From contig CM075101.1 in the NCBI GenBank assembly GCA_037576195.1, positions 868,001 through 932,000 of the forward strand: 64,000 nucleotides of DNA, in the 5' to 3' direction. The translations under genes and the position numbers were made by a program. Positions 48,612 through 59,748 of the stretch are shown in pieces. A model generated the notes under the pieces. It was not told where the DNA came from. It saw nothing but the letters and a program-made list of their open reading frames with translations, and did no database searches. The DNA is from Phytoseiulus persimilis. Taxonomy: Eukaryota; Arthropoda; Arachnida; Mesostigmata; Phytoseiidae. How positions within the stretch are numbered: the first letter of the stretch is position 1; each line of letters begins with the position of its first letter.

Positions 48612-49343
48612 TCAGAGAGTTCTAGGGCTGAGGTCAGGCGATCCTTCAGGAGATTCGACGTCGAATGGAGGCAAGCCGAACTGCTCGGGGACGAAATCCT
48701 CTAGAGAATCCAGACACAAGGTGGCTTCTTTGCGTTGCTCGTCGGTGACAACAGTGGGATCAGGCACCATGACAGCCTGCATACCGGCTGCCAGTGCGGC
48801 TCGCACCCCGTTCGGAGCATCTTCGAAAACGAGAACTCTATCGGACTCCGGAGGAGAAGTGAATCTCTTGGCACATATCAAAAAAACATCTGGGGCTGGT
48901 TTCCCAACGGGAACTTCAGGATCATCGGTAGCGCTCACCAAGTGGCTGAAACTTGTCATGAATTCAGCATGGTGTGTCGTCTTGAGCTTGAGTGCGTCGA
49001 GTGAGCTACTGGTTCCAATTGCTATGGGGATCCGATTCTTCACAAGGTGCTGAATGAGTCGAGCCGCGCCGGGAAGAAGTTGACACTTCGGGAGAGTTTC
49101 GATGCATTTCACGTCCATGAGATCGAGAAAATCGCCCACTGTGATGTTCAACTTACAGTGCTCGATCACAATTGCGGCGCAGTCTTTCCTCGTGCATCCC
49201 AGCACCATGAGCTTGATTTCGGCGGTGTAACGGTGACCGAACTCTTGGAGAATTTCGTCGATGATTTTGAAGTACAGCTTTTCTGTATCCACGAGTAGTC
49301 CGTCGAAATCGAAAATACAGTGAGTGACTGGTTTGAAAGCCAT
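48612..49343 (-). CDS. PUDP: Pseudouridine-5'-phosphatase-like HAD hydrolase, intact and intronless
   Basis: Predicted soluble Mg2+-dependent phosphatase of the haloacid dehalogenase superfamily (PUDP/HDHD1 group, which dephosphorylates pseudouridine 5'-phosphate in mammals). It has 243 residues against about 230 in vertebrates. Motif I is THCIFDFDGLLVDTEKLYF with both catalytic Asp residues, followed by an alpha-helical cap. Motif II is AIGTSS, motif III the Lys of PVGKPAPDVF, and motif IV VFEDAPNGVRAA. The C terminus continues with a proline- and serine-rich tail beyond GLPPFDVE. The gene has no intron, and two broken paralogues lie 5 kb downstream on the same strand, indicating local duplication. 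The exact substrate is uncertain because arthropods carry several divergent members. Confidence 0.9.
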   Translation of the reverse strand: MAFKPVTHCIFDFDGLLVDTEKLYFKIIDEILQEFGHRYTAEIKLMVLGCTRKDCAAIVIEHCKLNITVGDFLDLMDVKCIETLPKCQLLPGAARLIQHLVKNRIPIAIGTSSSLDALKLKTTHHAEFMTSFSHLVSATDDPEVPVGKPAPDVFLICAKRFTSPPESDRVLVFEDAPNGVRAALAAGMQAVMVPDPTVVTDEQRKEATLCLDSLEDFVPEQFGLPPFDVESPEGSPDLSPRTL

Positions 49344-52300
49344 TCTGAGCCCGACTCGGTCGCTTGCATATGTTGGGGCTCATAAATATGCGGAACATTC
49401 TGGGAGGGTGTTCAAAACGGAGAGAGGCTCGTTGTCTGTATGGTTGGATGAGGATGTTGCACCGAGCTCGAGCGAGATCGGACAGGGCTTCTCAGTTAGA
49501 GAATCCATTCTGGCTGTCGACAGTCGCTCACGAGGAAGGAGGACCCTCAGTAAGTATTTGATTGTTTGCCCAGAATACAACATACGGATTCGAACAGAAT
49601 ACATTGGGTTCATCTCAACGAGAAACTGAGGAACCCAATCCGTTCGGCAGAACAGTCCGTGGCTCTTCGGAACAGAACTCGAGTTCGTCTCGGCTCCTTC
49701 ACAAGCTTGATGAACTGAAGGCGATCGACGCATCGCCTCGTTGCCGACACGATGAAGTTGCAGGTGTGCGTTCAGGAATCTTCGATCAAGGCTATCGCCG
49801 ATCATGGAGGAGCCCCGGTCTCATCCAGGAATCTCGGGTTGAGGTCGAAGCGAAAGAATTCGGAGGATTTTCTCCTCACCAGAGCTGTGATCAACATGGC
49901 GATCAGGTGTATTCGTTTGGGGCACGTTTGCATTGGGCAAATGAGGTTATTCGTTGCAGGTCGATTAGGGCCATATTTCTCAAGCGAGCGATTCGTTCTC
50001 GAGAAACCATGCTCATCATGTAGGAACTTTGAGTTTCCCATGAGAGGATCCATTGAAACAACCAGACGAGCTGAGTCTGTCCGCGCTATCCGATCCTTGC
50101 AGATGGTCACAACTTATCTTGTTTTTGATGCTCCCGGCACCATGACTGAAGCTTGAGATATTCAGACGACATCCGAGCCCATTCAACTCAGTTGGTTTTT
50201 GGGGGAAATTTCAGTCATGGTATATTCACCCGTCACGGCGCACTTGGCATAAACGACAACGATATAGCATTACATTACGCTTGTCGTAATCTGCATAACA
50301 GGTAGCTCTTGCGAGCTGGATTGTATTGACCATGGATTCGGTCTCATGCTGCATCAGGGAGGTCTCAGCGCCATCAGCCTCCTATGTATTGCTGAGACCC
50401 TTAAGCAGAGAATGTCTGGACTCCGGACTCTGCGTTGCTGTCGAAAATCATGGTGAAATGCTGAGTAGCCGTATCTTCCTGAGCAAACGGCCCGCGAACA
50501 CGTGCATCCAAGTCTCGGATGAATCTTGAATCTCTATCTATCTATATATATAAAAGACACTGGCCGGTCTAACCTGTGATCCGAATAAACGCTGGGGCAG
50601 CGGCTTGGAGCTCGACGAAACCTCGCATACTCACGCGGAATCGGCCCCCAATGGTTATAGGCCGCCGGATACTTTTCTTGAAAACCTCTGGAGGCCGGAA
50701 TACGGAAGAAACTTGACAACTTCCTTGTCGCCGGCCGCAGTATCTTCCAGTTCGAAAGGGCGCGCCTTGCCCAGCCGCTCCGGTTGTGGCTGTGTTTTCC
50801 ACGGCAACAAACCGAGAAAACTCGGTAACTTTGTCGTTGCGTGTTGAACAATTGCTCTGCGATTCGAGTGCGTTTGTTCGTTTATTGTGTCTGACGGCTC
50901 TCGCATCGAGCTGCTCGCTTCATGATGCTCGGCCGTCGCTTGACGCCCTAGAGCCCGTGACGACACGGTGCACAGCGAGGAAACTCGGACGGCTGCCCGC
51001 ACGATACGAGGAGTGCTCAGGTCGCCTTGCTTCCAAGCACGGTAAGGTTCACCTGCGACGGTCACCTCTACGACCCCACCGTCAACGCTCTTCCGCCGTT
51101 GCGGACATTCACACCATTTCATAACTTCGAGGTAAATGTGGACCGTGATTGATGTGAACCGCACCGTGGATCTCATCGCGGTCAAGCCTGAACTAGCTGC
51201 AGTGCAATTGATCAACTGCCATGATGGGTGTCCCAGAAAAGAAAGCAACCTCTCTCAAGTACTCAGCTATTCCGAGAGACGGCAAATCCTGCTTCAGATC
51301 CTTCAAGTGCGAGAGATCAATCATAAGCTCATGTTATCAACGATGACAGATACAGTTGAGGCTGTTGACAGCGATCATGACGCCCTGGGCCACCTGAACC
51401 GCGAGTTCGGAGGAGAGAGCGCCAATCATGGGTATGAAAAACTTCAAACATTGCGTCCATTCAGTTAGATCGAAGGCGCCCAAGCCCGAACCCCCGCAAA
51501 GAAGAGACCCTCGACCGAATAAATCGATACCGGCTAAAGCATTACTCCCCCCCCCCCCTCCTTTCTCCCCAGGCATGGAAGGAGGTAAGTAGCACAACAC
51601 TATCTGCTTCCGACTTACTAAATGAGAATCTCTGCCACTCATGAGAGCATTCCTGACCGAAGCTGGGGGAAGACGAAATTTCTATGAGTACGTTGCGGAT
51701 AAAACCATATCGATCTGATACGGGATCCTCTGGGCGATCTGCATGATGCTCGAACCTCCTTCCGTCGGAAAGGTCGTCGATGGACGAAACGCGAAATCCA
51801 GGAATGGTCAATTAAATCTATAACGTCCCCCAAACCTCATCCTGGATTTGCCCAGAGAACAATTCGAGACAAATACCTCGTACATGAAAGGGTCCCCCGG
51901 AGAAAATGATCGCGATAGGATAATGAAAGCATGATGATAGGGATGAGCCTCCTCTATCATGGAGACAGATACATAATCTATTGAATGAATCACCTAGATG
52001 CCGCACATCAAGGGTCGACAAAGTCAAGGCCCCGGGACAAAATGGCTGGCGACCAGGGATCTGGCCCCGTGCTCAGGCAGATTCGCGCCCGATCACAGAA
52101 TCGATCTGATTTCAATTTTTAGGATCGATCGGGCCGAACTTTTGGGGGTGTGTGGAGATGATTCCTGGGTCGATCTGACCCTACTTTCCGGGATCCATGG
52201 GGGCGATTTCGGAGTGGATCTCGGCATATTTCTGAGGGTTCATGGAGGTGGTTCCTGGGTCGATCTGACCATACTTTTCGGCGTATACGGATTCGAATAC

Positions 52301-54143
52301 CTAGAGGAATTTCCATGATGCCAGGATAATCCGAATGGGGAGAGCAACTACGCTCAGATGCTATTCGTATCCGAAGTCTGCCCCGGAAAGAGTTCTGGAG
52401 TTCAAAGATGAACTCCAGGTTGACCCAGAGGCACTCGAAGAAGAATCACCTAGAGAAGCACTCCTTCTCCCGGCGCCATGATCTGGAGCGTATCGTTAGC
52501 CCCGTCGCCATGATCTGAGGCATATTTTGGGCCCCGAGCGGAGGAAGTTTGTCGACCTCCGCCGCGGACAAACTACCTCGAGTGTCGCAGCGAAGCGCGA
52601 TAGGGTACGCTAGTTTATGATAAATTGGAATTGGAAGTCGTCGTAAGGTATTTCGTTATGATCGGATCGTTGTTCCGTCGACCGTGCACTGCCTCTCGAG
52701 CCTCTCGCAACGACCTGCATATTTTCGTATGCAAACACGCTGCAACCGATATCATAAGGCTGTACTGCGATTGTCGAAGCTGATCCAGATTCGCGGCAAA
52801 TGCACCCGAGATAAATGTTCTCGCAGGGCCGCGTCATGTTCCGCCGTGACAATGACTATCTCGTTGAAGTTTTCTTGTTTCGTTTCACCATCGCTATCGG
52901 CATCGCACTCATTCTCTGAACCAGTTTTTTCGTCGCCAGAGCTGCGGATAGTTAGGCTCCTCTGGATCAGTCACTTGATGACATCGAGAATCGTTTCTGA
53001 GAACGAGCCACGATTTCCCTACTCCATTGGTCTGGGTCTATCTTTGAGCATGAATCGTTGCATTCCGATCCAAACAGCATGGGAGGCATGCTGCCCTTAA
53101 CCTATACGAAGCCTGGTCTTGTGGAACCGGACGCTCCTTGAGATGCATGCCTTTCCCGCTCCCGACCCGGCTCCCGCACCATTTCGGAGCTCTGTCTTTG
53201 GGTGGAGGAATTGCGACAGGCGGTCTTTACCACTCGGAGGAGTCTCATCCCGATCCGTGGGTGCGTTTTGATGCGCAGCTCTTCTCATATTCGTGATTTC
53301 TTCGATTCAATTCCGAGAATCCATCGAAAGCTTCATTATAATGGACCCGATCGCACCTAGGCTGGCGGAAATATATGCTGTGAATTTCGAGGTCGACTTC
53401 AGCTTGCTGCCACTCCGACTACAGCCCAGAGGTGTACTCTCTCTCAGCTGGGAGCGACGGAAAATGCGCGGGCAAACCTGGAAGTTCATCGGTCGAGCAT
53501 CGAACATTCGTGCTCGCGGATCGAAACTAGAAGCCAAAATTTTCCGACGCGTATACTGAGTGGAGCGTGAGTCTCTCCACAGATCGGGAACATTCGAAAT
53601 TCCATCATCAATTGCTCGATCAACCTCGAGCATGCGAGGCGGGCCCTCAGAAATGCCGCCCCGACAGTATCACCGGGTCGTTATATTCTCTCCTTTAGAA
53701 TCTGAAATCTGTGATCTTGTGGGGGTCACTGTACACTGGTGCTGACGGAATGATGATTAATTCCGATGTCTCCCCATTTGAATGTTGGAACTGGAGTGTT
53801 TTTCCGATGCGTCTCTGACTCGGATTTTTATTCGAAGTCTAGTTCCGAAATCAATTCGACGCTCGTGATTATTTTCCGACATTGAATACCAGATGGACAG
53901 ATATGTCAAAAACAAAGCCGGAATACCTCGATGCCGTCGAACCTTGATCGAAGCTAATTAGAGCTTCAAATGCATGAAATTCACTTGCCGACAATGAAAG
54001 TGGACAGCGTGAGGTTTTCTGTAGCGAGGTGTTCTCACACGGGTCGTAGCTTGAATCTAGGATCGGGAGTTTCCGGTTCATGTGAAGCATTAGGAGGTGG
54101 AGATCTCTCCAGTGCGGTTTAACTTGGCTCCCGCTCCATCCGC
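49344..54143. other. Stretch with no recognised gene
   Basis: About 4.8 kb. It contains a run of 12 C at 51547-51558, short TATC/TA repeats near 50.53 kb and the 52.1-52.3 kb repeat array. Unassigned open frames: an acidic minus-strand frame at about 52.76-52.97 kb (SGDEKTGSENECDADSDGE), which could be a terminal exon, and a plus-strand frame from ATG 53341 (MDPIAPRLAEIYAVNFEVD) with a strong initiation context that might be an early exon of the next gene. Neither has a family match I can name. Confidence 0.4.
52115..52295. repeat. 45-bp tandem repeat, three to four degenerate units
   Basis: GATTCCTGGG (52160), GATTTCGGAG (52205) and GGTTCCTGGG (52250) are spaced exactly 45 bp. Each is followed by a GATCTGACC-like core and an ACTTTTC-like word, as in the arrays near 9.55 and 41.3 kb. 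Confidence 0.8.
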
Positions 54144-54787
54144 ATGTGGATATACAAACAGGGCAATGACCAAATTATTCCCTTGTCGACGCAAGATCCT
54201 CTCCTACCTTTGCTTATTCATGGAAAGCTTGGAGAGAGGATTCGAACGACGAATGATCCTCGAGTTTTGGATGCATCTCTACGGAAGCGATCAGCTTTCC
54301 TGACTGCTCAATTTATGGTAGTCTCCCGCCATTTCAAGCGTAAGGGGTTCACATCGGGATAATATTGACCGGTTTTCGTTTCGAAACTCGTCGAAAGAAG
54401 CGTCACTTTGTTCCACAGTTTCTTTTCCCTATGACATCCCACGGTGTCACATGGACTCGATCTCGGTGAGTTCCAGGGAAACACTTTCATCTCAAATGCT
54501 GATCTTTCTCTTCTCCCGAAGATGTGATTCTCTGGAGAGAACTCTTCAGGAATATGCATGAAGCGTCTCCCGAGTTTTTGAGCGCTCTGGGCGTCACATC
54601 AAAAGTTAAATATCAACGACGAGGCTTCTATCCGGCCCCGATGCGCGGATACACTTGGGAACACGCGAAAATTTTCGTCATCCATTTGGAATCGTCGCCG
54701 CTTTTCCAATCAGAAGTGACAGAACACGAGTCGGTTTCACTTCCTAGTTGTTCTGTCGGCGGTAGTCACGCTAGCGTCGTACAATAG
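54144..54787 (+). CDS. Hypothetical two-exon gene
   Basis: Proposed from splice logic and not from homology. Exon 1, 54144-54339, begins MWIYKQGNDQIIPLSTQD and ends in phase 1 at a consensus donor GTAAGG. Exon 2, 54522-54787, follows CTCCCGAAG and reads VILWRELFRNMHEASPEFLS through GFYPAPMRGYTWEHAKIF to a TAG stop. The phases match, giving 153 residues, and an AATAAA lies 86 bp after the stop. There is no signal peptide or clear membrane segment, and I recognise no domain. The ATG context is weak, so the start may lie in an upstream exon; an overlapping frame is also open across exon 1, which lowers certainty. Confidence 0.35.
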
Positions 54788-54872
54788 TGTAAAGCGACCT
54801 TTACCTCGGGTTTCGCGACCAGAGCGCCTGCACACTTGGTGTGACCCCTGTGGTCAGTGGCAGCTTCGTTTG

Positions 54873-54878
54873 AATAAA
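54873..54878 (+). terminator. Candidate poly(A) signal after the hypothetical gene
   Basis: AATAAA in GTTTGAATAAAGCTG, 86 bp beyond the TAG at 54787. It is the main independent support for a plus-strand gene here. Confidence 0.45.
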
Positions 54879-55574
54879 GCTGATTTACTCATCCGTAGCT
54901 GATGGCTCTTCTAAAACGAGGTCATCGTCGCCTTTCGGTCTGCAATTAAGTCGAGCCGCTTTTGTTCAGAAAATAGAGCTTGCCTTCGGTAAACTTCCTA
55001 TGGAAGTGATGAAAGCTCACGAGTCCGAGAATACAACCGATTCCTGGGAATCTGCCGCAGTTGCACAGAAATCATATATCGATGGTATCATCTCTACTCT
55101 GGAGTCGGGAGGAGCGGTCGCGTCGCTGATGGTGGGATGGTATGCTCGGCTGCGAAAATGAACGGAAGAGTGGGCAATCAATCGCCACCCTCGACGCTTG
55201 GGGAGGCTAAAAAACGAATCACCACGCGGGGATCGAAGCCGTCAGAAAAGAACAATTGGATTTTCCGTAAGTAATCCGCAGTGGAAACCCTGAGAGAATT
55301 CAAGACCCGACAACCGTTGATTAGCAAGACAGTAGCAACGAGGATTTAGGCATGGAGCGGAATCCGAAACAAAAGTGAAAGCCGGCTCTGTGCGGGCGAT
55401 TCCAAGCAGTGAATTTTTTCCACTCCCCGGAGCTCCCCGCTGCAGTTGGCTTCCACGGGTTTCGTCAGCGCTTTCGGGCGCTGCCGCGCCAGGCCTGGAG
55501 GGTTCGGCGCAGAACTCCGCACCAAACCAGAAATTAGGGTTCCTCTCGATGGCATTCAAGGTTAAACTGGACGC
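54879..55574. other. Spacer upstream of the chitin-binding protein gene
   Basis: Nearly 700 bp with no recognised gene, likely the promoter region of the next gene. Confidence 0.5.
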
Positions 55575-55583
55575 TATATATAA
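55575..55583 (+). promoter_or_regulatory. TATA box of the chitin-binding protein gene
   Basis: TATATATAA in GACGCTATATATAAGTG, 140 bp upstream of the start codon. TATA-driven promoters are common for arthropod cuticle and gut-lining genes, which fits the product. Transcription would start about 30 bp downstream. Confidence 0.55.
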
Positions 55584-55722
55584 GTGTGAGCGGGGGAGTC
55601 TTTGGTCCATCCGATGTTCCGTGCCCACTGGTTGTGCTCAGTTAGTGGAGGAAACCTCGTGGAAGACACTTGGGATAAGTTGGTTTGCACTCCAGAGGAT
55701 TTTCGAGCCCCGTGTGACAACA

Positions 55723-57620
55723 ATGGCCAAGTGGCTGCTGGTCAGCCACTATCTGGTGGTCAGTGCTCTGGCGGCCTCTGAAGCCCAGCTGAAGTTTGTT
55801 CCTGTGCCCATTGAAAACCGCCACCAGCCGAAGGGGACTGTGGAGCCAGTGAGATCGTCACCAAGTGCGTCATCCCATCATGCGAGTGTTATTCCGATCT
55901 CCAACTCGAGTATTCGAGTGAGCGCTCATGACATCACTGGCATTGCCGGAACCAGTCGCGGCATCTCTCGCGCGATCCATTCGGATCTTTCGCATGATCC
56001 AGGTTAGACATCTCCCGTTATCGACGCGCTCTTTCTCAAAGACTCTCAAGTGTATACATATTAGCGGAAGAGCACCGCCTCATGGTTCGCTCCCACAGGT
56101 CGGCTTCACGCGTCTGCGAGCCATCAGCAGTCGCATCGAGAAGATAGGAGTCATTCTAGATATGGCCAGGAGTATCATTCGGGATACAATACTCTGGAAG
56201 AGCATTCGAGGAACTATCGAGGTCTCCAGGCGCCAAGAGTTGACGTCGATCTACATGGCTCCCACTATCAAGGACCGAGCTACAGGTGAGTTCCTCTGGT
56301 GGAAAAAGATGCGGATGGAGTCCAAGTCACTTCTAAAAAAATTATTCAGGTTTTCTCCTTCCACTGTGTTCAGACACCACCAAGGACAGGGCCACAATTA
56401 TCGGGAGAACCGGGTCGAAGTTCGCATTGACGAATTCAGGAGAGATCGAACTCAAAGGCTCCCACTGCTCCAGAATCGACCTTCAGATTTACATGGGACA
56501 ATTCATTCTCAGCGGCCTTTTGACAGTGGTGAGTGACCCGAGTGGGGCTCGTCTGACCGACCGAGTGAATCCGCTTCCGGTTATTCTAGATGTCTTCCTT
56601 TTCTCCCAGACGTGAGGATCGCCGAGTGGCAACGGGACCGCGATCGTCGGCCTCAAGACCGAGACTTTCGGCAACAAGACCGAGATTTCCCTCAACAGGA
56701 TCGGGGTTTCCGACAACGAGATCGAGATCTCCGGCAACAAGATATCCGGCCGCAAGATCGGGACCTCAGAACGCCAGAGTCGGATTTCAGACCTCTCGAT
56801 CGGGATGATCGTCAACAAAGTGCTTTCGGAGATCGCAAGGATGATCCCCGGCAGAGGTTGGTCTGCGCCAGATCCCTCTGTCACCTGGATTCTTCCGGAA
56901 CAAGGTTTTAACGACTTGCTTGAAATCAACTTCAGGCCAGACGAAGGACAGTCCCAATCATGCGGTCCGCAGAGCCCTTGCCTCGAACCAAACGGTCTCT
57001 TCCCTGTCGATGGGAACTGCTGCGGATTTGTGAACTGCGCCAACTGTCGTCCTTACACACAGAGGTCAGCAGATAGCTTTTGTTTGCCCCAACTTGCCTC
57101 CCACTCAAGAAAATTTCCATAGCGATCAGAAGACTCGTTGACGGTCTAGCTTCTGGTCTCAACGATATGAGTTGTCACTTTCAAGGTGTGCGGCTGGCAC
57201 GGTTTTCGATCTTGATCTATGGATCTGCAATCATGAACGCGACACTCGTCAGTGCGCCGGGAATAATCGAGGTGAGTCCAATCACTCTGTCAACGTCGAA
57301 TTCGTTGATCTGGATGTCCTCCGCGGAGTCTATCAGATGGGAAGCTACGCAACCCCACTCGGAATCTTCGATTGAATTCTCTGTGGATCTCAATTTCAGA
57401 TTGCGCATTCCAAACTGTGAATCTCCGAGGACAATCACAAGACTTTGATCACCGAGACGAGGGAGCATCTCATAGAGGTTTCGACGCTACCAGTGGGGGT
57501 TCGAGTGGCGGAAACACGAACGGGTGGGAGTATGCTTCAGCTTCCGAAGTCAAGGAGGTCAAGAAGACCACCGGCAAAGTTGCCCGTGTTAAAAAGCCTG
57601 CCAAATCATCCAGAGCTTAG
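55723..57620 (+). CDS. Secreted chitin-binding (peritrophin-A type) protein with R/D/Q repeats
   Basis: Predicted extracellular protein of cuticle or peritrophic lining. Exons: 55723-56002, 56099-56285, 56350-56528, 56610-56856, 56936-57064, 57186-57271 and 57400-57620, with all phases matching, giving 442 residues. The signal peptide is MAKWLLVSHYLVVSALAASEA. A Ser/His-rich middle follows. Exon 4 (about residues 216-297) is a repetitive charged segment built from RDR, QQDRD and RPQDRD units. Exons 5-6 (about 305-366) form one type-2 chitin-binding domain with nine Cys: SCGPQSPCLEPNGLFP, GNCCGFVNCANC, CAAGTVFDLDLWIC and DTRQC, where six Cys are usual. The tail is Gly/Ser-rich then Lys-rich (KKTTGKVARVKKPAKSSRA). 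The start ATG has A at -3. Individual homologues are not recognised outside the chitin-binding domain. Confidence 0.88.
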
Positions 57621-58040
57621 GGCATCAGCTGTTCACTGTTAAAGAGACGAAATCATAAATGTCAATGCCTGCTCCTTGGGAGTGGATGTATGCAAGGTAC
57701 AACGTTAGCTGCTCCGATGAGGCACGTCTTGAAAACATTATCAAAATGCTGCAAAGTCGCTAATATCTTATCAGGCGCACAAGCTTCAGAGTGTTGCGGT
57801 GAATTTGACTCGTGGACTCATCAGTATGAATACCATATTTTCCATTCCGAGCGTATTCTCATATTCCAGCAAATGTATATTCTATATTCTCCGTGGTCAG
57901 CGATTGTGCGAGTTTTTGTTTTTATCTGGACCAGCGTGCTCCGAAACTCACTTCATTTCGTTCAAATCCGAAATTCTACTCGCGGTATCAAAAACTCGAA
58001 AAATCATCGTCTTCATCGTTTGACATGACCCTGTATATAA

Positions 58041-58046
58041 AATAAA
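58041..58046 (+). terminator. Poly(A) signal of the chitin-binding protein gene
   Basis: AATAAA in TATATAAAATAAAGTTGC, about 420 bp after the stop codon at 57620. Confidence 0.6.
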
Positions 58047-58971
58047 GTTGCCCAATATTTTCAAACTTTTTCGTGTTGGAGGATGAGAGAGAGGAGTCAT
58101 TTCCGCATCGTCGGGAACATTTTGGACGAGGTGGGCCTCCTCCGCGAACGCTCCCTTCAGAGAGAACTGAAGGAGGAGATGTGCTCCGAAGGCGAACAAA
58201 CGGGAGAGCGTTGTCTGTCTCAGAGAGCACGCGAGAATACCGTGGACACAACAGAGCTGAATAGGACGGCATCACTGTGCCACATCATAAGCATGAAAGA
58301 ACTGAGATATGAGGAGCAGAGGTTCACGTCAGCCGTCGTTTACGTGGAAACCAGCGGCAGTCTGAATGTTTGTCGAATCTGCCGACAGCATTTACTCCAA
58401 GTTTGTGGATATCGTGATTCGGAATCAAAGCGGGTACATGTTGTCTTGCTTGATTTGCCTGATCCCGTAGGACCATCCTCTGAAGCAGACACGCAGGTGA
58501 GTAGGCAGTCAGATAGTGAGTCAGATAGACCGGTAAACAAATTCTGGGCTATGACGCGGGAGGTCTGAGCAACAGTTTACGACGAACGAGTCGTGAGTTC
58601 AATTCATGCAAGTCATGAAAGTGAAGACGAACGAGAAGAATGAGGAGCGGTGCTTGCAGCAATCGTCGCGCATCGCTGATGCCAAGACAAGTGAGAGTCG
58701 ATCGGAGAGGCAAGGGAGCGTGCACACTTCAAATACTGGACCTCATCGAATAAAAGCCCCGAGTGCCATCGAACTTCCATCTGCGGACGATTTAGTATTC
58801 CCATGGTGAAGCAGGAGGCTAAGCGGGTAAGATCTAGGGCCGAGGTTGTGACACGGAGCACATTCACATGATTCGCGCGGTATCGTTCGCCTCGCTCTCC
58901 GAAATCTTCATCCAGCTGGTGCAAAGCGTTTTTGTTTGATACTGCAGTTCGTACAACTGGACAAAAACGGA
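58047..58971. other. Upstream region of the coactosin-like gene
   Basis: Probably promoter and 5'UTR of the next gene. A 161-codon plus-strand frame at 58083-58568 is Arg/Glu/Ser-rich without a domain or conserved start, and I do not call it. The coding exon's frame is open for a short way upstream of the chosen ATG to a CTGCAG acceptor-like site at 58944, consistent with an untranslated first exon. Confidence 0.45.
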
Positions 58972-59715
58972 ATGGTTAACATCATCATAGACGAGGACAA
59001 AGTCAAGGCGGCATACAACGATGTTCGAAACGATTCCACTTCAACAAACTGGTGAGAAGCATGTTTGAACTGTGTTCCAGCCATTATTAAGCTCGAGAAA
59101 TGCCAATATTCATAAGGGTCGCTATTTTTCCGTTTCTCGTGGGAAGGGTTCTTCTGAAATACTGTGACGGTGGAGTGAAGCCGGACGAAACAGGCGACGA
59201 TTTCGGAGCGCTCAAGGCCAAGGTAGAAACTCTGGAACGTGCCTTCATCTATATGAGGGTCGCTGTCGGAGATGAAGTCAGCAAACGGTATTGAAATATG
59301 GATGGTTCATAGATGAGTTGCAGTGCTTCGTTGACGGGAATCAATCCATACCCGAGACCGCGAGTACAAGAACTTCCTGAGGTCTGATTCTTCCTTCGAT
59401 TGAATGTTTCCGCAGGTACAAATTCGTTTTCGTGACATGGCAGAAGGACCCCGACGCGATAAACGTCGTCGAAAGAGCTCGAATGTCGAACGACAGACAG
59501 CTATTGAAGAACGTCATGACGGTGAATAATAAGCTTTGATCTGATACTTTCCCCCACCCAGGCTCTGGACTGAGATCCACTGCCATTATCGCGGTGAGTT
59601 CATCAATGTTTCTCTCTCAATGACGCAGGAGTTCTCCGTGGAAATCCAACTCGAAGATCCGTCAGATATGTCCTTGGATTACATTGGAAAGGCTGTGCAG
59701 AAAACCGGAGCATGA
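58972..59715 (+). CDS. COTL1: Coactosin-like actin-binding protein (ADF-H domain)
   Basis: Small cytoplasmic F-actin-binding protein of the ADF/cofilin-homology fold; coactosin binds filament sides and opposes capping. Exons: 58972-59051, 59147-59287, 59416-59521 and 59629-59715, with phases 2, 2 and 0 matching, giving 137 residues (family about 140). Family blocks in order: MVNIIIDEDKVKAAYNDVRN and DSTSTNW, LLKYCDGGV, DDFGALKAKVETLERAFIY, MRVAVGDEVSKRYKFVFVTW (the actin-contact strand and helix), then ERARMSNDRQLLKNVMTEFS and a short C terminus ending KTGA. The start ATG has G at -3 and +4. A potential 32-bp exon at 59562-59593 between exons 3 and 4 would add an immediate stop and is left out. 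The poly(A) signal lies only 28 bp after the stop. Confidence 0.9.
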
Positions 59716-59742
59716 CATCAAGAGATTCGGAACGACATGTTT

Positions 59743-59748
59743 AATAAA
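59743..59748 (+). terminator. Poly(A) signal of the coactosin-like gene
   Basis: AATAAA in GTTTAATAAAGAGCG, 28 bp past the TGA at 59715, implying a very short 3'UTR. Confidence 0.6.

Noticed and set aside
50655..51248. 197-codon minus-strand frame
   Set aside because: Several frames on both strands are open here because of GC-rich composition; no motif, splice chain or poly(A) signal favours any of them.
54230..54310. tRNA-like signal (GTTCGAATCC with GGAAAGCT/AGCTTTCC pairing, minus strand)
   Set aside because: The T stem does not pair, the D arm lacks a proper A box and the anticodon loop is nine bases; it also lies inside an open exon.
58083..58568. 161-codon plus-strand frame upstream of the coactosin-like gene
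   Set aside because: No domain, weak start, Arg/Ser-rich composition, and it lies where the 5' control region is expected.
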